Part shown: piece after piece, positions 17,651 through 25,068 of the stretch
Layout: the number at the start of each line of letters is the position of its first letter
How positions within the stretch are numbered: position 1 is the stretch's first letter
Source of the DNA: Prevotella sp.
GTDB lineage: Bacteria > Bacteroidota > Bacteroidia > Bacteroidales > Bacteroidaceae
DNA length: 64,000 bases
Assembly (NCBI GenBank): GCA_017538105.1
Contig: JAFYJN010000076.1
Location: 1 to 64,000, forward strand
Direction of reading: 5' to 3'
The notes under the pieces: generated by a model
What the model saw: the letters and a program-made list of their open reading frames with translations, nothing else
Databases searched by the model: none
Told to the model about the DNA's origin: nothing
Made by a program: the position numbers and the translations under genes

Positions 17651-17738
17651 AAAAGTAGCCCATTTCGAGTTACCCACTAACTCTAAGAGATTTGCCCACT
17701 AACTGCAATAGAGTTACTCACGAACTCAATGACCCCCA
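17651..17738. repeat. 22-bp phased direct repeats upstream of the HU-like gene
   Basis: Units begin at 17673 (CCCACTAACT), 17695 (CCCACTAACT) and 17717 (CTCACGAACT), exactly 22 bases apart, each followed by an A/G-rich linker ending near GAGTTA or GATTTG; the preceding 22 bases (17651-17672) end in the same GAGTTA. The array lies about 60-145 bases before the HU-like ATG, suggesting cooperative binding on one DNA face. Confidence 0.7.
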
Positions 17739-17796
17739 CTACGAGCATCCTTTCGGGTAATGTTTTCAGGATAACAACTTAAATACCTTTAAGATT

Positions 17797-18360
17797 ATGG
17801 CTAAAGTGAAGTATTATGCTAAAGAGAACACAAAGTTAGGTACGCACAGTTTCTATGCTGTCCCTGTGCCCAATGGTACACTGACCTTCAATGAACTTTG
17901 TGAGGAGGCTTGTCGTAACACAAGCATTGAGCCTTCGATTATGAAGGCTGCGGTGTCGGAGTATATGAAGACGGTGCTGTCGAACGTGCTGAAGGGGTTC
18001 CGCGTTCCTGTGGGCGAGCAGTTCATTACGGTTTATCCGAACTTGAACTGCTCAGTGAAGGACACGAAGAACCAAGACGGCACTGTGAATGAAGCTGCCA
18101 CGGCCAAGAAGGTGACCGCCTCGAAGGGCATGAGCCGTCTAGGCGCATCGGTCAGCATCAAGTTCAGCAAGCAGTTTACATGGAAGTGTCGTGGCAGAAG
18201 GTTAACGAGACTGGTGCGGCCGTCGAAGAAGAGAACATCACCGATGGTGGCTCTGATTCTGGCGGCGAGGGCGGCAACGGTAACGGCAGCAACGACAATC
18301 ATCCCGGAAAGCTCGAAGGGTAAGGTCGAAGCAAATAATATCAAAACATTCGGCAAGTAA
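17797..18360 (+). CDS. HU-like DNA-binding protein, frameshifted near its C-terminus
   Basis: Bacteroidetes HU/IHF-like family (nucleoid-associated). Residues 1-127 are intact and typical (MAKVKYYAKENTKLGTHSFY.., CRNTSIEPSIMKAAVSEYMK, FRVPVGEQFITVYP). After SIKFSKQF at about 18176 the reading frame turns to an Arg-rich nonsense tail that runs to the stop at 18358. Restoring one base in the run at 18174-18178 (CAGTTTACATGG) recovers MEVSWQKVNETGAAVEEEN followed by a Gly/Asn/Asp-rich tail and a stop at 18321-18323, the normal ending of the family. So a one-base deletion (or a sequencing error) truncates the native C-terminus. The DNA-binding body is probably unaffected. Confidence 0.75.
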   Translation: MAKVKYYAKENTKLGTHSFYAVPVPNGTLTFNELCEEACRNTSIEPSIMKAAVSEYMKTVLSNVLKGFRVPVGEQFITVYPNLNCSVKDTKNQDGTVNEAATAKKVTASKGMSRLGASVSIKFSKQFTWKCRGRRLTRLVRPSKKRTSPMVALILAARAATVTAATTIIPESSKGKVEANNIKTFGK

Positions 18361-18475
18361 AGGATGGAAACTTTGCTTGCCGAATTCAACGAAACAAAGG
18401 GTACGAATACTTTTCTATAATGTCGTATTGCCTTTTATCTGTCCATTGGCGTATCTGTTTTTGCTAAACTTGCTG

Positions 18476-19015
18476 CTAACCTTCAAACATCATTTTTAGT
18501 TCTGTTGCGTCACACTTATATTGCTTGTCGTTCATGTAGTTTATTACAGAACGAAGCTTTGATAATTCTTTTGAGTCCTTAAGTGCTCCAAAAAGAGACT
18601 TGAAGCGGTAATCGTTTTTGGCTTTGACGTCCTTCGTTATCTTAGTGAACTCTGAAAGATCAGAGGGCAAACCATAATCTTGGAGATTAAGACCTTGCTC
18701 GGCAGCACAATCCAAAAGGAATTGATCCATCGCAGGACTTATCCTTACGAAATAGTGAGGGCGCTCTTTGTGTTTCAAGAGTGTCACATGTTGGGTGTGC
18801 GCAATCTCTGTGAACTCGCTTACGTATGAATGTTGCCGTTTGTCGTTGTCAATAATACCAATAGAGAACTGGTCTTTCAAGTTGGATTCCATCATTTTTT
18901 TTGCAACAGCATTGCAACCTTTCTGATGGTTGACCCCATGAGAATCGAGCAGAAACTCTGCCAAGTTAGTGTCGATATAGCACTCAGGGACAATATGCCA
19001 GTCTTTCTTCTCCAT
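18476..19015 (-). CDS. Small TOPRIM-like partner of the adjacent AAA ATPase
   Basis: 179 residues, soluble. FSIGIIDNDK (about residues 50-59), a hydrophobic strand ending in a DxD motif, resembles the second metal-binding motif of TOPRIM nuclease/primase domains; CYIDTNLAEFLL near the N-terminus may be a degenerate first motif, with Asp where Glu is usual. The rest is unfamiliar. It begins 3 bases after the stop of the AAA ATPase, so the two are certainly co-transcribed and probably work together. ATPase plus small nuclease-like gene is a common build of phage-defence modules (OLD/Gabija, PARIS, Septu), but this protein matches none that I can name. Confidence 0.55.
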   Translation of the reverse strand: MEKKDWHIVPECYIDTNLAEFLLDSHGVNHQKGCNAVAKKMMESNLKDQFSIGIIDNDKRQHSYVSEFTEIAHTQHVTLLKHKERPHYFVRISPAMDQFLLDCAAEQGLNLQDYGLPSDLSEFTKITKDVKAKNDYRFKSLFGALKDSKELSKLRSVINYMNDKQYKCDATELKMMFEG

Positions 19016-19018
19016 GAC

Positions 19019-20095
19019 TTACCCCAGTGTCTCAATGTTGAAGAATGCGTCCACGCCATAGTCATAGATGTCTTGGAAATCTTGATCCTTTGCGGTCTTT
19101 ACCGTTATCAATCCGTCTGACGTTCTGGTATATAGAAGAGTCATGTCAATGTCTTGCTTCTCCATAAAAACATTCAAGATGTATGGACTATGGGTAGCGA
19201 TGAAAAGATTGCTTGGCAGCTCTTCCTTCGTCATATCAAGGAGCCACTCAACAAGGCGCGATTGGGTTGGCGGGAAAAGATTGGCTTCAGGTTCCTCAAG
19301 GAAGATGTCACAACAATGTGGAATCGAATAATGTGAGAAGATATCCATCGCCTCCTTCTCGTTATCTATATTTTCTTGTATCTTTCTCCAAAGGATTTCG
19401 TTTTCTTGTCGTTCTTTTACGCTTTCCGTGTTTACATTTCCAAAGAGCAAAAACTGGAGAAACTGTAAATGCACGTATAAGGGAATCAGCGACTGCAAGC
19501 CACTCGATGTGTTTGTAAAGTCGAGGGTCACGCCATCAGCAACTTGAACCTTATCTGATTTTGTGTTCGCATCGTAGCGATACGAAATGCCAAGGTTCAA
19601 TACAGACAAATCATTTGTTGTAGCTTGTCGGGCAGTCTCCCAATCGGCCATGAAATCGCGGATATTGTCGTCGGCGAACTTCACCTGGAACCAGTTGGGG
19701 ATGGCGGCTACAAGATTGCGCTCAGCAGGGATATACGTCACCTTGGAACGTCGGTAATCCCACCTACCTTCCTTCCAGTTGAAGGAGAATGACTTTGTGG
19801 CATTGTCATATGAGAACGACATGAAATCTGACTCGTAACTAATGAAGGTTTCATCTCTGATGTAGCCCTTCAATTTATGAAAACGCTCCAGTTCATTGAG
19901 GAAATTGTTGTCTTTCGCAAAGAAATCCGCTGTCTGCGTCAGTTCAATACGCTTCTCAACCCATGTGCAATAGCAAGCGGTCTTCAGCACACAACTTTTG
20001 CCCGAACTCTGCGAACCAATTATAACATTGATGCGTTTAAGTTCGATGTCAGCCTCCTTCAGCGGCCCCAGATTACGAATTACAAGGTGTTTCAT
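19019..20095 (-). CDS. ABC/SMC-type AAA ATPase (AAA_15/21-like), leaderless
   Basis: 358 residues. Begins with RNLGPLKEADIEL.RINVIIGSQSSGKS: Walker A at residues 27-34, as in RecF/OLD-like ATPases. ABC-type signature region TSSGLQSLIPL, Walker B DIFLEEPEANLFP (about 263-275), H-loop FIATHSPYIL (His 302). No signal or membrane segment. Its -7 box TATCTTTG ends five bases before the ATG at 20095 and a TTTG lies at ideal distance, so the mRNA probably has no leader. Followed after 3 bases by the TOPRIM-like partner. Likely a two-gene ATPase-effector module, possibly anti-phage. Not linked to the genes on either side. Confidence 0.75.
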   Translation of the reverse strand: MKHLVIRNLGPLKEADIELKRINVIIGSQSSGKSCVLKTACYCTWVEKRIELTQTADFFAKDNNFLNELERFHKLKGYIRDETFISYESDFMSFSYDNATKSFSFNWKEGRWDYRRSKVTYIPAERNLVAAIPNWFQVKFADDNIRDFMADWETARQATTNDLSVLNLGISYRYDANTKSDKVQVADGVTLDFTNTSSGLQSLIPLYVHLQFLQFLLFGNVNTESVKERQENEILWRKIQENIDNEKEAMDIFSHYSIPHCCDIFLEEPEANLFPPTQSRLVEWLLDMTKEELPSNLFIATHSPYILNVFMEKQDIDMTLLYTRTSDGLITVKTAKDQDFQDIYDYGVDAFFNIETLG

Positions 20096-20100
20096 AGGGG

Positions 20101-20131
20101 CAAAGATACTATTTTATATTTAATAATCAAA
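20101..20131 (-). promoter_or_regulatory. Leaderless promoter of the AAA/TOPRIM-like module
   Basis: Minus strand: TTTG at 20131-20128, 19-base spacer, -7 box TATCTTTG at 20108-20101. The ATG begins at 20095, where transcription itself is expected to begin. Confidence 0.75.
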
Positions 20132-20173
20132 TACTATGTTGAATTCTTCACCTTTTTTATTATCTTTCACGCC

Positions 20174-21136
20174 TTACATATTCTCTTTGATTTCAAGCCA
20201 CAGGGATTCTACATCATCTTGGAGCCATTCGAGGTCACAGGCTTCGGAATCATAATCGTTGGTAATGTCATACCATTCGAGGCGTTCTTTGTCTTCGGCA
20301 GACTTACGTTTCTTCTTGTTCAACTCAAGGAGTTCGGCATATCCCCATACGCCGCCGCAATCTTCTGGCGGGCACTCACCATGGGCTTTTATCAGTTTTA
20401 TGACAGGCTCCTCGTCTTGAGCATAGTCACGTGCACCCTTTACCCATAGGTCGTGTGTCCATGAATCTCCGAAGTCATACTCAAACTTCAGCCGCTCACC
20501 CTTAGGTTGCAAAACCATCTCCAGCGAAGTTTCTTCGCTGTTCTTATATCGTGCACGAGCAAAGAAAGCCATGAAACTGTCAGTCTCCTCCTTCATCTGT
20601 CTGGAATTCACATAATAAAGATTGTTCTTTCCTACGAACTGATACAGGTGTTCATGTTTCCAACCCATCGCATTAATCAACACATATGCTAACAATTCCA
20701 TAGTGATGTTTGACGGAACAACAAGTTCGCGCCAAATCGGGACTGGGGCATTGTTCAATTTGATTCGAATATAGTACTCTCGTTTCATCGGCCCGATAAA
20801 CTTCTGCTTGGGCAACTTTAAGCCAAGCAGATAATCTTCATCGCCAAAGCCGTAATTGTCATCACCGATGTCTTCATCACTATCATCGTCAATCATAACA
20901 TCATTCATGTCGAAGTCGTTATTCAAGAGTTTATCGTTGGAAAGAGAAGCCACTTTGAGAGGGTCTATTCCGTTCATCAACATAAAGCCTAACAATTCTT
21001 CGAAACTCTGAATATTATGTTTTCTCATTTCATCAGCTACGTCCTTCGGCAGAGAATTGAGCAACTCATCAAAACTAAAGGGTCTCTCCTGTCTGTCTTT
21101 CTTGTTTGACTGTTTTGACCTTTTGATCTTTGCCAT
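20174..21136 (-). CDS. pRiA4b ORF-3-like family protein
   Basis: 320 residues from the ATG at 21136 (an upstream in-frame ATG at 21172 precedes a less typical sequence). N-terminal 120 residues: basic start, then an acidic Asp-rich linker (DVMIDDDSDEDIGDDNYGFG). C-terminal part is the pRiA4b ORF-3 fold: YYIRIKLNNAPVPIWRELVVPS, WKHEHLYQF, RLKFEYDFGDSWTH and CPPEDCGGVWGYAELL. These proteins occur on plasmids and in IS1096-like elements; their molecular role is unknown. Stands alone, between the AAA module and a hypothetical gene. Confidence 0.85.
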   Translation of the reverse strand: MAKIKRSKQSNKKDRQERPFSFDELLNSLPKDVADEMRKHNIQSFEELLGFMLMNGIDPLKVASLSNDKLLNNDFDMNDVMIDDDSDEDIGDDNYGFGDEDYLLGLKLPKQKFIGPMKREYYIRIKLNNAPVPIWRELVVPSNITMELLAYVLINAMGWKHEHLYQFVGKNNLYYVNSRQMKEETDSFMAFFARARYKNSEETSLEMVLQPKGERLKFEYDFGDSWTHDLWVKGARDYAQDEEPVIKLIKAHGECPPEDCGGVWGYAELLELNKKKRKSAEDKERLEWYDITNDYDSEACDLEWLQDDVESLWLEIKENM

Positions 21137-21490
21137 ATAATTTGGATTTAAAACATTATTCAACTTCCACAAGTTCCAGTTGTAAGGAGTTAAAAAAGTA
21201 AGGAGGAGTTAGAAGGTTTTAGATGCCAATAGCCCAGAACCCATCAACGTGGTCGGGCAAGGTATTGCCCTTTATCTTCGCCGCTGACAAGCGGCTATCT
21301 TCCTTAATCTTCTTTTATCTCCATAACAAGAGGAACTTGAAAACATTATTACCAGATGAATCCTCATTGCAAATATCGTAAAAAAAAATGAAATCTGCAA
21401 ATAAAACAAAAGATATACATTATCGTTTCATAAGATAAGCGGCATTTCGAGATAAAAAAGCCACAAATCCAATTGTATGCTTGATTTCCT
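21137..21490. other. 354-base gap without a gene
   Basis: No credible ORF. Small imperfect hairpins only (GGGCAAGGTATTGCCC near 21265-21280; CCGCTGACAAGCGG near 21280-21294). AT-rich toward 21490. Confidence 0.6.
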
Positions 21491-21895
21491 TTACTGGAAA
21501 ATTGGGTAAACAGGAGAACGCAATTGTCTTATTATCTCCAGTACACGCTCAATACTACCGCTCCTGAATTCAAGTGGTAGCATTTTGAGTTGCTCTTCGG
21601 TGATGAAGAATGAGAAACCTTGCAGCCGACTGAAGAGGTTATTGTAGTTTACCTTCACCTGTGCCCTCATTCTTTCAAACAATTCTTTATTCTCTTCGTC
21701 TACCAGATGTATATACAGGGCATCGCTTCGCATAGGTGAATGTGGTGCAAAGGCCGTCCCCTTTGGAACAAGGCACTTGTCGCAACCTGTAAATGGAGCC
21801 GCAAAATGAACGAGATACTCAAGTGTCGTGTCTTCTAACAACTCAAATACATTTTCGTCTATTTTCAAAGATTTTATTTGTTCTTGTGTAGCCAT
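21491..21895 (-). CDS. Hypothetical soluble protein
   Basis: 134 residues, no family recognised. Contains a Cys pair (FTGCDKCLVPKGTAF, about residues 36-50) that could hold a metal or a disulphide. No signal peptide or membrane helix. It has its own promoter: minus-strand -7 box TACTTTTG at 21926-21919, 23 bases before the ATG. Confidence 0.6.
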   Translation of the reverse strand: MATQEQIKSLKIDENVFELLEDTTLEYLVHFAAPFTGCDKCLVPKGTAFAPHSPMRSDALYIHLVDEENKELFERMRAQVKVNYNNLFSRLQGFSFFITEEQLKMLPLEFRSGSIERVLEIIRQLRSPVYPIFQ

Positions 21896-21918
21896 GCGTT
21901 AAATGTTTTTTTTAATTG

Positions 21919-21926
21919 CAAAAGTA
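21919..21926 (-). promoter_or_regulatory. -7 box of the 134-residue hypothetical gene
   Basis: Minus-strand TACTTTTG. Confidence 0.55.
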
Positions 21927-21962
21927 GGTAAATCCCTCGAATATTCCAAACAAAAAAGTTTC

Positions 21963-21975
21963 CACAAGGCTTGTG
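21963..21975. repeat. 13-bp palindrome CACAAGGCTTGTG, left copy
   Basis: Reverse complement of the copy at 23340-23352. The two flank the gene at 22054-23286 on both sides, 75-90 bases from its ends. Confidence 0.7.
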
Positions 21976-22022
21976 AATGATACTTTTCTAGTTTATGATG
22001 TATAACATTAGGATTTTATTCG

Positions 22023-22030
22023 TATTTTTG
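22023..22030 (+). promoter_or_regulatory. -7 box before the SnoaL-like gene
   Basis: TATTTTTG, 23 bases before the ATG at 22054. Confidence 0.55.
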
Positions 22031-22053
22031 TACTCAAAGTATGGCAAATCAGA

Positions 22054-23286
22054 ATGGATTATTTCGACTATATCATTAATAGGAATGCAGCTAAGAAAGA
22101 AAATCCGGGCAAACTATCTTCATATAGAGAGGCTGCGGAACTGATATGTATGTGCTGGGATAGACTGGACATGAGTTTCGTCGCGCCTTATCTGGACGAG
22201 AACATAATCTGGAAAGGAGGCGAGCCGTATAAAGTCATCAAAGGAAAGGAAAACTACCTGAAGTTGATGGCTCAAGTGTTTGATTCACTTCATTATTCAA
22301 AGAAGTGTTTTAGGGCGGATGTTGATGGGGCAGATGACAGGTCATGTGCTATTATTACCGTTGACGGCGAGTATCAAGACATGATGCATCGCATGAAAAT
22401 AGAGGATGGACTTATCAAAGAAATTGAGGTGAAGCCCTCGCCTTACTGGTGGTGCAAGCAATTAGGAGGCAGGTCTCCATTTGGAGTCATAACTCAGACA
22501 TCATTGCATGAACAAGCAGCTGCTGTGGCAGCAATAGAACAGTATATCAAAACGGAAGTGGGCAACAAGGGTATCACATGGGCTACACCATACGAGTTGA
22601 AGAACTCTCATTGCCAACTATCATTCACATGCGACGGACTGTCATACGACGTTTTGGTGGAAATTCATAGCTTTGACGACAATAAATGCCGTTTCGTGAT
22701 GTATACGGAATACCACAACCTTATTGTAAGTTGCAAGGAGAATAACCACATTCCTTGTATCCTGGCACTCAATGAAGACCAAGAATTTGTAAGTCTGACA
22801 ATTCTAGAGGATATGGATGTTAGAATACAAAAGTTGAGGAGTAAAGGCATCAACGAATGGACGTTCAGAGGGCTGTTCAAGACGAAGGCACAACTAAGCA
22901 GGCTCATCATCACCAAAGACTATAAGATTTTGTTACCCGACTATAATGACATCGAGGTAAAGATGGAACCGCTTGTTAAAGCAGTGTATTTCTTGTTCCT
23001 AAAGCATCCAGAAGGTATTGCATTTAAGGAATTGACTGATTATAGGGAGGAATTGCAAGATATATATAAGATTCTGAAGCCCATGGGATTGAGCAAGCGA
23101 ACAATTCAAAGTATAGAGGATGTTACAAATCCTTTACTTAATTCCATCAATGAGAAATGCGCCAGGATTCGCTCTTCATTTGTGAAGGAATTCGAAGAAG
23201 GTCTTGCCAAAAACTATTTTGTAACCGGAGAACGAGGTGAGGCAAAAAAGGTGACATTGCCCAGAGACTTGGTTGTCTGGGAATAA
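22054..23286 (+). CDS. Hypothetical protein with N-terminal SnoaL/NTF2-like domain
   Basis: 410 residues, soluble. Residues about 25-130 look like a SnoaL/NTF2-like cone fold (AAELICMCWDRLDMSFVAPYLDENIIWKG.. to ..MKIEDGLIKEIEVKP). Residues about 150-270 form a second alpha/beta domain of unknown type, and the rest (about 300-410) is helical and charged. Function unknown; NTF2-like domains bind small ligands or mediate dimerisation. Flanked on both sides by the palindrome CACAAG(G/C)CTTGTG. Confidence 0.55.
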   Translation: MDYFDYIINRNAAKKENPGKLSSYREAAELICMCWDRLDMSFVAPYLDENIIWKGGEPYKVIKGKENYLKLMAQVFDSLHYSKKCFRADVDGADDRSCAIITVDGEYQDMMHRMKIEDGLIKEIEVKPSPYWWCKQLGGRSPFGVITQTSLHEQAAAVAAIEQYIKTEVGNKGITWATPYELKNSHCQLSFTCDGLSYDVLVEIHSFDDNKCRFVMYTEYHNLIVSCKENNHIPCILALNEDQEFVSLTILEDMDVRIQKLRSKGINEWTFRGLFKTKAQLSRLIITKDYKILLPDYNDIEVKMEPLVKAVYFLFLKHPEGIAFKELTDYREELQDIYKILKPMGLSKRTIQSIEDVTNPLLNSINEKCARIRSSFVKEFEEGLAKNYFVTGERGEAKKVTLPRDLVVWE

Positions 23287-23339
23287 TAACGTCTTTTAAA
23301 CATTCTTTTTAGGACTTCACAAGGCAAAAGTTCAACTTT

Positions 23340-23352
23340 CACAAGCCTTGTG
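23340..23352. repeat. 13-bp palindrome CACAAGCCTTGTG, right copy
   Basis: Counterpart of 21963-21975; a half copy (CACAAGGC) lies near 23318. It is just upstream of the promoter of the structured RNA. Confidence 0.7.
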
Positions 23353-23364
23353 ATTGGATTTTGC

Positions 23365-23395
23365 TTGGCAAGAATAACAGAAAAAGATATATTTG
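23365..23395 (+). promoter_or_regulatory. Promoter upstream of the structured RNA
   Basis: TTGG at 23365-23368, 19-base spacer, -7 box TATATTTG at 23388-23395. A second TATATTTG lies at 23450-23457, directly before the structured part, and may be the real start. Confidence 0.65.
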
Positions 23396-23460
23396 CACAC
23401 GAAAAAATCAAAAATAAACAAATAATGAATATGTTTGAGTTTTTTTATTTATATTTGCAT

Positions 23461-23770
23461 CGGCTGATTGTGTGAGGCACCTATCGATGACGTTCATAGT
23501 CAGTCAGACAATTACATACAGGCGTTTACTGCGCTTTGGTTTTGACGTATTGGAATCCGGAAAATTCAAATGTCAGTCAGAAACAAGGCAACGTGACGCC
23601 CCTTGGTGTATATTATTATACACGTGGGGCTTTAACGTTGCTCGTCTTCCACTGACAGGGCGATTTCCGGAGCCTCAATACGTGAAGCGAGCATCAGAAA
23701 GGCTCCACGTTTTGTATCGTTTTTGGCAGATATCATTATTCGTTGTATATACGTCTTGGAGCCGGGCGGA
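23461..23770 (+). ncRNA. Highly structured RNA: nested long hairpin with alternative pairing
   Basis: Six perfectly nested helices: ACGTATTG 23545-23552 with 23676-23683; TCCGGAAA 23556-23563 with 23664-23671; TGTCAGT 23571-23577 with 23651-23657; GCAACGT 23588-23594 with 23635-23641; GCCCC 23598-23602 with 23626-23630; GTGTATA 23606-23612 with 23617-23623 (loop TTAT). That is 42 pairs in about 140 bases. GGCTCC at 23701 can pair with GGAGCC at 23669 (breaking the long hairpin) or at 23758 (keeping it), a switch-like choice. The 102-residue frame here looks spurious. I recall close relatives of this sequence elsewhere in Prevotella genomes, but cannot confirm. It lies 25 bases before a membrane-protein gene: either its leader or a separate RNA. 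Confidence 0.65.
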
Positions 23771-23794
23771 GAAGAAGTAAAAAAGACTATAGTT

Positions 23795-24229
23795 ATGGGC
23801 TATGTTTTAAGGTTTATAGGAGCTATACTTGCTACAGTTGTATTTGCTATGATTGCTGTTTTGTTTCATTTCTTGTTTTTCGGAGGAGCGGCCCACTTCT
23901 TCGCTAATATATCATGGCATAGCCTGTTTAGTTTCGATTCACTGCGAGGTCTTCTGTTACCTTTGGCATGGACTATCATGTGGTTAGTAGCCATGGGAGC
24001 AAAATGGATTGTGAAAGGGAACATCTGGTTAGCTGTCATCCCTATCTTAATCTGTATTTTAGGTTTGATTCATGGATTCGACATTTTGTTCCTCCATCCG
24101 TATGAAGTAATTATTTCAGACATTGGCCATGGTTTTTGGTACTATTTAGGAGCGATACTAACTTATATTGGAATGATTGTGTTCTTTGCGATTTTTGGAT
24201 TTTTTATTCTGTCAAAAGAAGGCATCTAA
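23795..24229 (+). CDS. Small multi-pass membrane protein
   Basis: 144 residues from the ATG at 23795; the longer in-frame start at 23723 would begin inside the structured RNA. Four hydrophobic segments (about residues 2-30, 50-68, 75-95, 115-138). No family recognised. Follows the structured RNA by 25 bases, and 32 bases later comes another small membrane protein, so the group 23795-27483 may be one transcript controlled by that RNA. Confidence 0.6.
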   Translation: MGYVLRFIGAILATVVFAMIAVLFHFLFFGGAAHFFANISWHSLFSFDSLRGLLLPLAWTIMWLVAMGAKWIVKGNIWLAVIPILICILGLIHGFDILFLHPYEVIISDIGHGFWYYLGAILTYIGMIVFFAIFGFFILSKEGI

Positions 24230-24261
24230 GTTTTTTTTAATTTAATAAAAGTAATACTTCC

Positions 24262-24546
24262 ATGAAATACTTCTGTTTGATTGTTGCAGCCATGCTGCTT
24301 CTGTGTTTAGCACCGATGCCATACGGGTATTATATGCTCTTACGTTTCGTTGCCATGATTTGTTTTGGAGTTTTGGCCTATCAATATTATGATAAGGAGC
24401 AACCTGCACTAATGGTTACATTTGGTGCCCTTGCTCTGCTTTTCCAACCATTTTTCAAAATTGCTTTGGGACGTACAATCTGGAATATTGTGGATGTTGC
24501 CGTAGCTGTATTTCTTATTGGCATTATCATTATAAAGGAAAAGTAA
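24262..24546 (+). CDS. Small membrane protein (DUF6804-like)
   Basis: 94 residues, three hydrophobic helices; MLLRFVAMICFGVLAYQYYD, then FQPFFKIALGR.IWNIVDV, the pattern I associate with small DUF6804-type proteins. Function unknown. Same strand and close spacing with neighbours. Confidence 0.6.
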   Translation: MKYFCLIVAAMLLLCLAPMPYGYYMLLRFVAMICFGVLAYQYYDKEQPALMVTFGALALLFQPFFKIALGRTIWNIVDVAVAVFLIGIIIIKEK

Positions 24547-24622
24547 CTTTATTATCTTCAGTGTAAGGACTATAATTGCATTATTTCGTCATTCTTCAAA
24601 TAAACAAATAAATAGAAAAACT

Positions 24623-24784
24623 ATGAAATGTAAAAAGTGCGGAAAGGAGATTGAGGACTATTCCTTATTCTGTAAACATTGTGGTAAAAACCAACAAGAT
24701 ACTATGAAATGTAATAAATGCGGTAAGGAGATTGAAGACAATTCCTTATTCTGTAAATATTGTGGTAAAAACCAACAAGAAAAA
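24623..24784 (+). repeat. 81-bp tandem duplication encoding the two zinc ribbons
   Basis: Copies 24623-24703 and 24704-24784, both starting ATGAAATGTAA and ending AACCAACAAGA plus three bases; few differences, so fairly recent. The second copy begins with an in-frame ATG that could serve as an alternative start. Confidence 0.9.
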
Positions 24785-25018
24785 AAGTATTTACCGGTGT
24801 TAAAAGGATACCAATACGCCTTGATAGCACTATGGCTTATTTTCAATCTTTATTGTTTGTCTACCTATACTCTTGATGGAGCAAGAAGAGCTTTATACCC
24901 TATTCAAAGATCAAGCCTTGACTATTATGACTTTTCAGAATTTATGTTATATGGTTTGGGAGGGGTGGCTCTTATGGTGAGTTTTTGGCTCTATATTGGC
25001 TCAAAAAAAAAAGAATAG
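24623..25018 (+). CDS. Double zinc-ribbon membrane protein
   Basis: 131 residues. Two consecutive zinc ribbons (CKKCGKEIEDYSLFCKHCG, about 3-21, and CNKCGKEIEDNSLFCKYCG, about 30-48), each with two CxxC pairs binding one Zn, then two transmembrane helices (about 60-82 and 105-125). The ribbons are encoded by an 81-bp tandem duplication (24623-24703, 24704-24784). Topology suggests a cytoplasmic zinc-ribbon head on a small membrane anchor, a common design in Bacteroidetes with unknown role. Confidence 0.75.
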   Translation: MKCKKCGKEIEDYSLFCKHCGKNQQDTMKCNKCGKEIEDNSLFCKYCGKNQQEKKYLPVLKGYQYALIALWLIFNLYCLSTYTLDGARRALYPIQRSSLDYYDFSEFMLYGLGGVALMVSFWLYIGSKKKE

Positions 25019-25068
25019 TCCCAAATGACGGAAAACGAAAACGGATACTAAACAAAAATTATAATATC

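Noticed and set aside
18476-20095. PARIS (AriA/AriB) system
   Set aside because: The order and ATPase resemble it, but the partner is only 179 residues and does not show the DUF4435 pattern; kept as an unnamed module.
23472-23780. 102-residue ORF over the structured region
   Set aside because: Its bases are tied up in perfect nested helices and the composition is Arg/Trp/Cys-rich without domain; RNA structure explains it better.
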